A stretch of DNA of 64,000 nucleotides. It comes from Platycnemis pennipes (taxonomy: Eukaryota; Arthropoda; Insecta; Odonata; Platycnemididae). The translations under genes and the position numbers were made by a program. The notes under the pieces were generated by a model. The model was not told the origin of the DNA. It did not search any database and worked only from the letters and a program-made list of their open reading frames with translations. Positions 23,414 to 34,050 of this stretch are shown in pieces. Every line of letters starts with the position of its first letter. Positions within the stretch are counted from its first letter, which is position 1. The DNA is taken from the NCBI GenBank assembly GCA_933228895.1, contig OW121858.1:31209859-31273858 (forward strand), in the 5' to 3' direction.

Positions 23414-24174
23414 CGCTCGGTACACAACGCTGGTTTGAGGCTTTCGACTGGGGCCTTTAGGACCAGCCCTGTGCAAAGCATTTATATTGACGCAGGCGAA
23501 CCTCCCCTAGAGGTCCGGAGGAATATTTTAATGTGTAGCTACATAAGCAAAATTTTATCATCACGCACTCACCCCTGTTTTAATATAATTTTTAACCCGC
23601 GATTTTTAAATGTTTTTAACAAACGACCAAGGGCCACGCAACTCTTGGCCATACGTTTTAAAATTTTATTGGCCGACTTGGGCGTTCACCTGCCAAGGGT
23701 ATGCCCTACAAAAACGTTTAAGCTTGCACCATGGGAAATCCCTAAGATAGACTGCTATATAGACTACATGGAATCCAAGGCTAACAGTACATCAATCGAG
23801 CTTAAACGTCGAGTCCTAGAAGCGATCAACAGTTGTGACAGTGCAAAAATATACACTGACGGCTCTAAAACAGACGTCGCGTGCGGTTCCGCCTACTTTT
23901 CTGCGGATATAGGCTCCACGGCCTTTACTTTACACCCCCCAGATAGCAAGCTAAACTTGCAGCAAAGTTGCTGAAGGTTTGTAATGACAAAGTTACAACT
24001 TTGCAAAAAGTTTGTCGTAACAAGCCTGCATACCTGATGCAAGCTTGAATCAAACCTCCTAGTTACGTGTCTTCAAATTTGCTGCAGACTAGTCGTATCA
24101 CACCTGCTGCAAACGTTTAATGAAATGTAAAAATTAAATAATAGAACAATAATACTTATAGAAATTTATTAACT

Positions 24175-24250
24175 TTAATGTTCTACATGTTTATCAATCA
24201 TGATATCCTCAATATTATCAACTCCAGTGAATTTGTTCATCCTTTCATTC
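24175..24250 (-). other. Candidate terminal exon inside the 3.5-kb element
   Basis: A strong acceptor (a T-run then CTAG at 24251-24254) is followed by 25 codons in one frame (NERMNKFTGVDNIEDI ... KHVEH) and TAA. AATAAA lies at 24165-24170, just after the stop. The product is not recognised. The phase (one leading base) does not fit directly to the next exon candidate, so at least one exon between them is unaccounted for. Confidence 0.45.
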
Positions 24251-24684
24251 CTAGAAAAAAAAAAACATGAAAAATTACTACAAATGATATGAAAGATCAT
24301 GCCTATATAATTTTTTATTTGATAGTATATAAAGTTTTTACTTAATTCTCCTTTGTTTTGAAATTTGTGCACAGCAGGCATGGAAATTTGTACATTACAA
24401 ATGAACAAAATGTCAAGTTCCCTTTAAAACTGAAGTAAATTTCTATTACAATGGAGTAAATCAGCCACTTTAACCATACAACCTCTAGATGCAGGATAAG
24501 CCAAGAATTGAGGCTTCTGTAATGCTTCAGTTAGGATGCCACCCAATCATTATTTTGGAAGAAGTGGTTAAGTGGCCTTCCAATCTTTTTACATTGAGGC
24601 CTTTGCATTATACTGGAAGCTAGTCCACCAAAATTATAGCCAATTGACACAAGGAAAAACAATATTAAAATTAGAAAAACTTAC

Positions 24685-24775
24685 TTTCAGAGGGGTTTGA
24701 CAGAGACTGCAGAAGTATAACGATGCTGTTGAGTTGCTCTATTTCCTGTTTGTTTTTGAGGCGACCGGTGGCAGA
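24685..24775 (-). other. Candidate internal exon, coiled-coil-like
   Basis: 91 bp between an acceptor (CCTAAATAG) and a consensus donor (GTAAGT at 24684-24679). It encodes SATGRLKNKQEIEQLN then SIVILLQSLSNPSE, which has leucine/isoleucine heptad spacing. The gene is not identified. It lies on the same strand as the exon candidates at 24175, 24994 and 26531. Confidence 0.4.
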
Positions 24776-24993
24776 CTATTTAGGAACCACGCAATTGAAG
24801 AGTTCAGATTGTACCAATGAGGAAGCTTTAGAGGAAGGTGTGGAGAGAAACCATATAGCCTACTTCTTAAAAGTCTTGCGCCATAAATTAGTACCTGGAA
24901 TGTTAACAAAAATTTACTGTTATAGGGATCTGATGAGAACATAATACATATTGACTCTATTTCATTCCAGATAAGTAACCACCTTAAAAATAC

Positions 24994-25317
24994 CTCATCA
25001 ATGAAGACATCCATTTTAACACCAGCATCAACAGGGTTACAGGTTTCCTGCATCCATAACTCGAATTATACCTAGAAAATTGATAGCAACTGTAAACATC
25101 AAACGAGCTTATACCTGTAAATAGTTTCATTATTCCAACTGAAAACAAACTTACCTTCCATTGTGGAATGAGTATGCCTCTTATCAAATTCAATTAGGAT
25201 ATAATGAGAACTTAATACTGACATCATTTGATTCCAAAGAAATAATCAGCATGCACAATTCTCATCACTGAACAAATCCATACCACACATCAGATTCACC
25301 AGTGTTTTTACAGTTTT
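24994..25317 (-). repeat. Duplicated exon-like unit, ~270 bp apart
   Basis: At 24994-25047 a GATGCAG acceptor precedes ETCNPVDAGVKMDVFIDE and a GTATTT donor. At 25261-25317 the same arrangement (GGATGCAG, then KTVKTLVNLMCGMDLFSDE) appears without a donor. Flanking intronic DNA is also similar (TACCTGTAAATAGTTTCA and CACCTGGTAAATAAGTTTCA), so the whole ~270-bp block was duplicated and one exon decayed. The ending FSDE/FIDE is faintly reminiscent of BEN domains, but I would not assign it. Confidence 0.4.
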
Positions 25318-26530
25318 CTGCATCCCTAACTGGAAAAAATACCAGGAAAATTCATTACATCTGTGAATATCAAACATGGTTACACCTGGTAAATAAGTTT
25401 CACGACGACAAGGAAAACCAAACAAAGGAATAAGCAACTTATAGAATAGAAGCTATAGAAGGTATAAGAACTAGTTATTTATGGGAATTAAAGCACTCTT
25501 TCCTTCATAAGAAGGTAACAACACTTGGAAAATTCACCACTTCAAAATTTACAAAGAAATACTGTTCACTATCTCAGGTATCATTGAGGAAGTAATGCAC
25601 CCTTGGTAGGTACAAAAATTAGCTTTACCATGAAACAAGTTCCACCTCAAAATATCACTGGCACAGAAGAATTCATGCAATTTTTCGTTAGACTTTGTTA
25701 GGCTTGATTAGTTCAAGAGGGGTTCTAACAACATATAAACAACACACATCAAATACAAAATCCATTCAGGAATGAGCATTTGAGGCATTCATGCCATACC
25801 ATTAGCCATTCGAGAGGAAATCACATTTATCTCCAATCAATATACCTTACATCATATAACATTTATCTTTCATGCATTCGTCCATGACGTATGAAACAGG
25901 CTATAAAGTTCGTCAGTGTTACTTCACAACAAAATTTAATTTTTAAAGTAGGTAACAATAATGCACAACACGTATTTTCTAATTCACTTTCACGCACAAT
26001 ACAATAACTTACTCATAATTAAAAGACACTCCACTCAACAGAACTTACTATATGGGATAAATATAAAGCAAGAAGGAAAGAGTGTTCATTCATTTAAGCT
26101 ATATCCTCGCCTAATTCAAAAAGCATAGGCCCAAGGTTGTTAATTGACCATCTAACATAAAAGTTAATCTTTGATATCGGTTTACACTTCACTACTTTTA
26201 TCTATGCAACAAGAACACATATTCCACAAACATAATTACTACCTTGCATAAAACTTTGATTTCCCTAATCAGGCCATCGAGGACTGACGATGTCTTCCCA
26301 TAAAGGTATGCAATAGTCACAATTTCTTACATACTTTTTACTGAAATAAAATAACTCAATTACTGCTGTTGGTTAACATAATATAACCAACCATTCACTT
26401 TAGAATGCATCCGATACAGGTGTAACCTACCCTAGTACGAAATAAATACGATATTAATAAGATTGTGGTTAGCATGCATTTCAAGAAATACTGAAGCAAT
26501 AACACCATTTCATGCAATTTTACAACTTAC

Positions 26531-26610
26531 CGGTGGAAGGTAGGGCCATTTCTGTCCATTTTGGCGATTACTGTTCCCATTGAGCAAACCCGTATCGAGC
26601 AGGAATACAC
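26531..26610 (-). other. Candidate exon with consensus splice sites
   Basis: 80 bp between a textbook acceptor (TTATTTTTCACTTGCAG) and donor (GTAAGTTG). One frame reads VFLLDTGLLNGNSNRQNG then QKWPYLPP without a stop; another is also open. The sites are the strongest in the 3.5-kb element and support a spliced minus-strand gene in it. Confidence 0.45.
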
Positions 26611-28429
26611 CTGCAAGTGAAAAATAAACATTGCATTTTCCCGCCAGACAGTAACTCTGTGGATAAAGATAATAATTTTCAGAAGAATAAAAACACTTTA
26701 AAGTATTTACGAACCTTCAGAATACCTCGCCAGTCACATGCTTCATTTAAACTTGATATTTTCTAAGCACGTCGCTCACGGTAAATTCACGAAATCGTAG
26801 CACGACATGGCTAAATGCGCAAGGCGGCGCAAGCGCTCAAGGATACCGATGTTAGTTATGTACGCTTCACCGCAGAGTTTATGATAATAATAAATTAATT
26901 GTTCGGCTCGGTTCGGTTGGTCTTGTAACATAGAACTCGTCAATAAGATTAAAACAATAGTAGCACAAGGGAGCTAGAATAATATACAATTAATAATATT
27001 ATACGCAGAGCGGGCATAAACATATACGATGATGCTGTATACAAAGCAAGCTTATAAAAGTATAAACATTGTGCGAGCATAAAAACATATACGATTGACA
27101 TGTAAAAAAAATAATTAGAATTAAAAGACACATTTAGAGATTCTCATCAAAATACTTATTCAAGCTGTAATGCAATTTGCTTAGTAGAATTTTACATAAT
27201 CTACCCTTGAAAGTGCCCCCTCCGGTAACCTCAACGAGAGAAACGATGAGATTATGTGGAGTATTAGGCGGTACTGGGTGAAAAAACTACAGTATGTCAG
27301 CGTTCTCTTTGCTCTTCGAGAGAATCTCCGAAATACAGCCTTTAGTTATGGTAAAAGTATGCCACAGCAAGTTTGATGCAAACTTGCCATAACAACTTTG
27401 TCATAACAAGCCTATGACAACCCTATGACAAGTTTGTCGTAAGCTTGCATGCTATCTGGGCCCATATGCACTGTCTACACGGCGGAGTTACTAGCCATAA
27501 AAGCCTCGCTAGATGCTATTGAAGGCACACTACAAGAGACTGAATGTAGTAGTAGGTCTTATTTAATATGTACAGACTCCCAAAGCTCCCTTCAAAGTAT
27601 TTGCAGCCTCTCTCCTTCACATCCCGTGGTCCAAAACATAGTAACATGCATTCACCGCCTCTATGCTAAGGACATTCACATAAAATTCCTGTGGGTACCT
27701 GGCCACGTGGGTGTTACCGGTAATGAAGCGGCAGATGCTGCTGCACGAGCGGCCACCATCAGCGGCGAGAATTATATTGGTGAAGTCCCAAGTCAAGACT
27801 TAAGAGCTCACTTGAAGAAATCAGTTCTCGCTTCCTGGGCTATGACATGGAGCGACGTAACGTCGAACAAACTCAGGGAAATCAAAGACCATTTAATAGG
27901 TTGGACATCCTCGGTCAGGGATAGCCGACGGGAAGAGGTTGTTGTCACCAGGCTAAGAATAGGGCATACAGCCCTGACACACTCTTATCTCTTTACCCCC
28001 GAGAAGGACGCACCAAATTGCGATAACTGCAACTGCCGTCTGACTGTGAAGCATCTAATTGTCGACTGTTTAAAATATCGGATGCAACGCGAACGCCACA
28101 AAATATGTGGGGGTCTGAACAAGGAGTTGGGTGACAATCGTAATGCTATAGATAGCGTTCTTAAATTTCTCCAGGAAGATAATTTATTGTCCAAAATTTA
28201 AGGCCCAGGAAGAGTGTTGTAAATTTCCTAATAGTCCAAATGTAACTCTTTTGCCATATGACTATGACTAATACAGACTTAGACCTATCGTGTCCACTGA
28301 TAATCTATACTATTCCTAAGTATTCCTATATACTTACTATGTTTTTTTGTGACTCTTGCCTTTAACCTGGATAAGTAAAGGTGCAAAATGACCTTAGTAG
28401 TCGACGCACCTTAAAAATACTACTACTAC

Positions 28430-29101
28430 TACAACAAAAAAACATACAATCCACCGCTGCAAGGAACAGACTACAAGACACTAATCGATTAAGTCGATTA
28501 GAAAAACGAAAGCGATGGAAGCTTTTTTATCGTTTGCGACGTAACGGATAAAATTCTACACACGCCATCTATAGAAAGCTTCCAGTACTACGTCCAAAAC
28601 GCATAAACAGTTTTGCCCTATGCGGTGAGTCCTCCTCTATATTATACTCCCTCCATGCATGTACCTGCATATTTTCTTCTCAAATCAGGCAGATTCTGCA
28701 AAATCACGTCAGGTGACCATTTTTCCAACAAATTAACATGTGAAAGCAGTATTCTAATGATTAATTTTGACGGCTTAGTCTGAGCGCAGGACCTGACTAA
28801 AATATAGTTATGAACACCCGACCTCTGATGTGTTAAAGCTCTGCACGTAAAATAACTGTTAATTCGCTGTTGCACATTGGCGAATAATTAATTATTGTTA
28901 TCGGGGATTATTTACTGAGTTGTTGTGATTTATCAGTGTGTAGCTCTTGTAATTCATTAACCTCCAGCCATTATTCACTCGGATGTAATAATGAAATTCA
29001 ACTACAGATGCCTCAGTAATTGATAAATAATAGTAATAAATTAGTAATCAGTAATTGATAACTGTGGGTAATAAATTATGTAAGGAGATGTAATTAATAA
29101 A
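28430..29101. repeat. Shared 3' extension of two LINE copies
   Basis: The DNA after the TAC tail, also present at 48762-49430 with two base differences. It has no recognised ORF; a 77-codon minus-strand frame is shared by both copies but has no motif. It contains a short palindrome (CTAATCGATTAAGTCGATTAG minus its last base) and ends at AATTAATAAA. See the findings for possible transduction. Confidence 0.75.
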
Positions 29102-29498
29102 TTGGTTTATTTGGATGATTAGTGTCCTTGTAAGTTTTAAATGGCATATACTGATCGACACCCACCAATATCGTCCAAAATGTCAAAAACGTGGCATGGA
29201 CAGTTGTATTTCTATGATAAAATGAAAGGGTACACTGAAATAAATAATGTAAATCAAAGATTGTCTTGCTGTTTACCTTCCTGGCCACTTTATATATAGA
29301 AATCAATGGTTAGACAGTGGACTTATAAGTGAATTGAATCCCATAATGATCTTTTCTCTGGGTTCATTTAAGACCAAACATCCATGATTTGTTTCAGTTC
29401 TGATCACATCCCAGACAGCTTTGTTAGTGTTGCTAGGTGTCTGAATTTAATTGCTATTTGCCATGATTTTTCAATCTTTATACAATAGTACAAGGCAC
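29102..29498. other. Unassigned DNA, possible LINE linker scrap on minus strand
   Basis: Minus strand near 29330-29460 reads SNTNKAVWDVIRTETNHG, which resembles the segment before RT in some LINEs. It is short and unsupported by flanking motifs. Confidence 0.25.
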
Positions 29499-29992
29499 TC
29501 ACTTTAAAGTGGCCAGCAACCGCAATTCAAGGGGAAGTTGAGAGCGAATGCTTGTCTTCTTCAGCCCGTCCTTAACTAAGTTCAACAAAATGTTAAATTG
29601 AGACACACATTCTGGTAGTCTTCTTAACGAATTAAGTTCAAACAGCCAAGTAACAAGGTAAGGGTATAAAGTAATATTCAGAATAAAATATAAAATGCAG
29701 ATTTCACCACCTTTCTTCATGTCCATTCATTTATTCATAGAATAGGTTGTTATGGGCACCATGGATTGTTCTCATGTTGCCTGGAAAGTAGGATGGACCC
29801 AACATCTTCTCCTATAGTCTTACGTCTTTTCGATTGATGGACATGCAAAGCTGTTACTACACCTGCCCCCATTACGATAATCAACGTTGAAGCAGCGGCG
29901 GCAATCTCTGCGTTCATTTTCGAATACTTTATCTCAACAGTATATTTGTTGACAGTGTTCTCTATTCTACGCCCGAAAAAATCGACACTCAT
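29499..29992 (-). pseudogene. HARBI1-like (PIF/Harbinger) transposase, N-terminal relic
   Basis: Two minus-strand frames. The right one (from 29992) has a basic segment (HQSKRRKTIGEDVG), then SRQHENNP, where HARBI1-type proteins have KRR...W..R. After a frame change it continues HGAHNNLFYE and meets a stop. The left one has PECVSQFNILLNLVKDGLKK followed by RSQLPLELRLLATLK, matching the family layout F..LL.LV...L.K..I...L.L..RL..TL.FLATG. It ends exactly at a good donor (GTGAGT at 29500 leftwards). The DDE catalytic part was not found to the left. I read it as a decayed, intron-containing HARBI1-like gene or element; it could have mobilised TAA-flanked MITEs, but that link is inference. Confidence 0.5.
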
Positions 29993-30236
29993 TTGTCTTC
30001 AATATCCATGAATATACGACCGGAGTGCTTCCGAATGGACCGTGATCGACGTCGATATTTTTACGACATACGTCAGCATTGGAGATTGACTGTCGTAAGG
30101 AAATCCTTACGTCTTAAGCGCTACGGCTTACGTCCATTATAGAATGGACTTACCAGTTGACGTGGCGAGGCATAGGAAATATTCTTATTACCTGAACTTA
30201 CACCATTGCATTTCAGAGGCCCTCAGCTCAAATAAA

Positions 30237-30775
30237 GCCAATATAAAGCTAATAATTAGTCAAATTTAATCAGTGCAGTTTGGGTTAGGGGTAAAGTACT
30301 CGCTTCACAGTGTCGACGTCCCTGGTTCGAGACTCGAGGCACCAGGCAAATCAGAACAAATATTGTACGTGCGTCGGGACTGCGTGGTCAAAGATAGGGA
30401 AATTAAAAATCACGATCACACTTCATGCTCTTACGTTAATTTCGTACACAAAAAACGACAGGGCGTGCGGACGCATTTCCGAGACCACCACGTACTAATT
30501 ACGTGATATAGGTAAATAACGTAAGTAACCATATTACGCACTAATTACGTAATTTTAGTATATTACGTAATTAGTACGTAAAATAGTTAAGATGCATCCC
30601 GCATAAATAGGTTAAAATATGTATAACCAGGGATAGTCGTACAACGAGACTGCGATGAAAAAAAATTGAATGCAGAGAGTCTCGAGCTAGGGACGTCGAC
30701 ATCGTGAAGGTAGCACTTTACCCCTAATCCCAACTGCACTCATCAAACATGACTAATTATTAGCTTTATATTGGC
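30237..30775. mobile_element. 539-bp palindromic element with tRNA-like arms
   Basis: Arms of about 105 bp form a long inverted repeat, starting GCCAATATAAAGCTAATAA on each side. Within each arm is a tRNA-like block: TAGGGGTAAAGTACTCGCTT (A-box-like), CTTCACAGTGTCGACG, then GGTTCGAGACTC (B box). The right arm carries the same block inverted with some changes (AGCTCGAGACTC). The 6-bp AATAAA on both sides (30231-30236, 30776-30781) looks like a TSD. The centre has another hairpin built from ACGTAATTAGTACGT. No ORF with known motifs. Confidence 0.65.
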
Positions 30776-31012
30776 AATAAAATATTTCAAACTCGTTTTT
30801 TGACGAAGTTATTGGATATATATAACCCTATATGGGGGTGATTCGTAAATAATTAATCAAGGACTACCTGCCTGGCAAATTTCGTCAAAATCCTAGACCC
30901 GAAACTCGGACACTCCCCTTATCAGAGTAAATGTCATTGTGTAGATCCAGGGACTCAATGAACGAACAGTAATGTTGAAGTTATTGTCTTTTAGTGAGAA
31001 TTTACATGGTAA

Positions 31013-32506
31013 AGCCCGAATCACACGATCACTTTTCTCGTCCCTTTAAGGTGGCTGGTTCGGTAATCGTGAGTCGTTGAGAACTAATGCTCATATAATT
31101 TCAATGGCACTAAAAAATTGCTTGTAGGTGATTAAATTACACGACATTTTAACCGGATGCCTCAAATTCTCAAGTCATATTGAAACATTGCCCTTTTTAA
31201 TTTAATTATTGACATGAAACATAACATAAAACTTGACTTGATTCGGTTTCTGGCAACCTGAACGTTGTCACTCTGTGCATATCCTTTGACCTTGGATATG
31301 TTGGTTTTAATGTAAGGATTGAAAAAGTATGTAATTTTGTGCTATGGGTATTTGCATACTTTGTAGTGACGAAATAATTGTGATTAAACGCTTAAACATT
31401 TATAACATTTCTTTAAACCATTTATTTAATCTCTCTTTTTTACTCGGCAACAACGCACATTCTGCAATTCGGCACTGCTGTTGTGTAGGCAATTGTTTCT
31501 GTGTTTCAGCGGTCGTAACGGTAGGTGTCGTATTCGTCTATTCTCAAGAATCATAGATTAGAGCACGAATAAAACAATTTGTACAAGTAGCCTCCTTGGA
31601 TTAAAGAAGAGAATTCTTCTTTCTTCTTTAATCTATGTCGAGAACTCTGTCAAGGGGACTACATTGTAGTATTCGCGGACTTTGTGGTGTGATTTGTTGT
31701 GGTTTCTCGCGCGCTCGCTTTCCCTCGTCTGATTCCACGTTGCCAAATGCACCTCAAAACTTCGCGCGCGATATTTGAAAATTTAAGGAATATTTATTTC
31801 TTTCATATATACGGAGGAAATAAGTCGATAACACTAGTTGATTTTCTGAGAATAGAAATTGTTGGCTAACATCCACATCATTTCAGTTTTTGGAGAAAAT
31901 CTATATGGTAGAAACGTAAATAATACATAATTGACCCTTACGAAGCGGGGTGCGCCATAAGGGCCCATGTTAAAAAAACCTTAAATATCTCAAAAACTAC
32001 ACTGAAAACCCCAAAAAATTTTCTCGTAGAATTTTAGAGCATAATTAAAGGAACAAATATTGCAATTATGAACAAAATCTATACACCTGTAAATTTCGAC
32101 CCAGCCACCTTAAAGGGATCATTTAAAGCTATAGCTTTCAGGGACCGCAAAAATGATAGCTCAAGCCATCATTTCGCCGCTCACACGATCATTTTCACCG
32201 TCCCTTCTCGTATCATTTCTGCTCGCGAGATACGGTAAACAACTTCGTAACTATGGATTATTTACATCGTCGTCGACTGCTTTTGGCTGCAGCCAAACGT
32301 TTCTTTCAGAACGTGCGCTCTGATTGGCTAAATGACAGGCCCGAGGGACGGAAAAAAGGACGTGCTCAAATGACGAAAAAAGGGATAGCGATCCTTATCA
32401 TTGAAGAATCATATTCGTGAAGTGAATAAGTCAGACGATCATTTTTAAGCTATCATTTGAGCTATCCCTGAAAAGGGACGTAAAAAATGATCGTGTGATT
32501 CAGGCT
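31013..32506. mobile_element. TAA-flanked PIF/Harbinger-like MITE, interrupted
   Basis: Ends AGCCCGAATCACACGATCA and (reading out) TGATCGTGTGATTCAGGCT are inverted repeats with one mismatch, flanked by TAA (31010-31012, 32507-32509). Within its left arm the palindrome CCCTTTAAAGGGAT is split by another element at 31050-32109. The intact right arm (ATCCCTGAAAAGGGACG) shows what the left looked like. Net length without the insert is about 430 bp. Confidence 0.8.
31050..32109. mobile_element. TTAA-flanked TIR element nested in the MITE
   Basis: 1060 bp with ends GGTGGCTGG and CCAGCCACC, flanked by TTAA at 31046-31049 and 32110-32113. The surrounding MITE arm is continuous without it, so the ends are exact. 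The interior includes a hairpin (AAGAAGAGAATTCTTCTTTCTTCTT near 31605-31630) and a 70-codon frame with no motif. TTAA suggests a piggyBac- or Kolobok-type transposase in trans. Confidence 0.75.
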
Positions 32507-32509
32507 TAA

Positions 32510-33119
32510 CTAACGACATGAGAAAGCTTGTTTTCGACTGTCGCCAATGGTTACACCGTGAACATTTAGATAGGTGTTCAGTGTCCAGACTGCCCAGTGT
32601 CCTTTAGAAGGAAATTCGTCCTCAGGGGACATCTGCGCACAACCGCCATATTGTTGTAAACCTTCAGGGTTAACACCATAGGTTGGCAGCACGCGCGGCC
32701 GACAATAGGGGTTAGCGGTACACTCGGAGGTTGGCAGTTCACTCGGCCAAATAATGGGTTAGAGTAAACAAACGTAAGAATGGGCAAGAATATGGGATTC
32801 AGGAGAGAGGGAGTAGTTGAGCGACCGCGAAGGAAAGGCAGTGGAGAGAAGGATTTGGTGGAAGTTAAAAGGACGCGAGGAAAGTAGAGTGAACGAGACG
32901 TACACGTCGCCAAAATGGATTCTTGGGAGGAATCGTCGGCGGAACAAAGCCGATCTTATTGCAGAGACCCATGAATAAGACATCGCAAAGCACGGAGCTA
33001 GACGGAGGAAACGTCGGAGGAGAAAACGGCACGGGAAGGCGAGCCTCGGCCCGATGTCGTAGAGAGAGAGAACATGTCGCAGTAATAACGATAAGTGAAA
33101 GGAACTGAAACATTTCTTA
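32510..33119. other. Unassigned GC-richer DNA with a ~47-bp tandem duplication
   Basis: TTGGCAG...CGGCC...AATAGGGGTTAG at 32683-32730 is repeated in slightly changed form at 32731-32776. Long overlapping frames on the minus strand (32578-33202) have biased, motif-free composition and I treat them as chance. Confidence 0.4.
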
Positions 33120-33559
33120 AGGCCGTTGTACACGGTACAGTTTCTTGTACAAGATCTTGTACCATAAATTGAACGGCGAGATTGGACGAAGAAATTGTAC
33201 AAGATTTTGGTTCATGGTCGTACACGATCAAAGATTTTCATGCAATTTGTGCGCCAATAACCGGCGCAGATATCGTTTTCTGTCGAACAGCTGAATCGCG
33301 ATATTCGATGACGATAGTATTTTGAAAATACTGCCATAGTTAGTGGGTTACAATGATTTGATACCATTAATCCTGGCATTAATAACATGAAATTTTACGA
33401 TTGGTTACTTGCACTCTTTCATCGGCTCGAGAAACCCATCATTTATCCTCCAAACATGTTAATGTTAATATTTCCTTTTTTGTTCAATAACGTCATCCTA
33501 ATTTCACTGAGTTTTAATGTTTGACAAGGTACAAGAAATCGTACCATGTACAACGGCCT
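33120..33559. mobile_element. PIF/Harbinger-like MITE, second family
   Basis: 440 bp. Ends AGGCCGTTGTACACGGTAC and GTACCATGTACAACGGCCT, flanked by TTA on both sides (33117-33119, 33560-33562). The outermost six bases equal those of family H1 but the interior differs, so it is a related but distinct family using the same terminal signal. Confidence 0.8.
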
Positions 33560-34050
33560 TTAAAACATTATTCAAAGAAATTTAGCCCAGAGAGTAACAC
33601 CATATAAGGATTGGTTTATATTACATGGTCAATATAAGTGTACTTACATATTGTGTAAATTGGACCCAATATTCTATTTGAAAAGATTAAATTTGATTGA
33701 TTGTGCATGAATAAGGTAAATAGTCTATTTGCTTGATATTCCCTCATCTGACCATTATTTATTGCAAGTGACTGAAGTATTGATATATGTATGTGGTTTA
33801 TATATGTGTGTGTGGAAGGTGAAATATTACTTAGCTAGCGGGACGACGGACAAAGTGAGGTAGCTGGACCGGGACGGAAGGAGCAGGGTCACGTTGGTAT
33901 GTTTGAGTATATTTTAGGGAATAAGTGCAGCAAACGCGAACATTAGAATGTTACAGTGTTTTTGATTCAGGTGCGTCCAGGTAACTGCACGGGCCTGGAT
34001 ATTCTGACGCTGAAAGTGGAAGCTTGTGTGTATAAAGTGAATATAATTTG
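33560..34050. other. Unassigned DNA
   Basis: AT-rich, with a short GT run near 33800-33815. No gene recognised. Confidence 0.4.

Larger units (their letters stand above)
23938..27460. mobile_element. 3.5-kb TIR element inserted in the LINE, with exon-like cargo
   Basis: Bounded by CCCAGATAGCAAGC and GCATGCTATCTGGG, inverted repeats of about 10-14 bp. Comparison with the uninterrupted LINE (ACACCCCATATGC near 47790) shows a clean insertion into a C-run with only about 2 bp duplicated. Both ends are rich in AAACTTGC/GCAAGTTT units in alternating sense. The interior is AT-rich and contains several minus-strand segments bounded by good splice signals. I do not recognise the superfamily. Confidence 0.75.
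23435..28200 (+). pseudogene. I-clade ORF2 C-terminal part, interrupted
   Basis: The left part (23435-23937) encodes the region between RT and RNase H and the first RNase H block (IYTDGSKTD, then AYFSADIGS). The right part resumes at 27461 with ICTVYTAELLAIK and runs through the second and third catalytic blocks (CTDSQSSL; GNEAADAAA), the zinc knuckle (CDNCNCRL, H, C) and a normal TAA at 28198-28200. Without the insertion the frame would be continuous. The sister copy at 46845 has a stop (TAG) 12 codons early where this copy has CAG. Confidence 0.88.
23414..29101 (+). mobile_element. I-clade LINE copy, 5'-truncated, split by a 3.5-kb insertion
   Basis: 23414-23937 and 27461-29101 together match 47266-49430 with about eight base differences seen by eye in ~2.17 kb. 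The match includes ~675 bp beyond the TAC-repeat tail that normally ends this LINE family, up to TAATTAATAAA. It starts about 420 bp further into the LINE than the 46845 copy. The interruption at 23938-27460 falls within the RNase H coding region. Confidence 0.88.

Noticed and set aside
24994..25317. Assignment of the duplicated exon to a BEN domain
   Set aside because: Only a few residues (LFSDE-like) are suggestive, which is too little to name a family.
28642..28875. 77-codon frame duplicated exactly at 48971-49204
   Set aside because: Conservation is explained by the recent duplication of the LINE 3' extension; the frame has no motif and no sign of selection that can be judged from two near-identical copies.
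32578..33202. Long overlapping minus-strand frames
   Set aside because: Composition is biased by a purine-rich stretch on the other strand, and no domain, start context or splice structure supports a gene.
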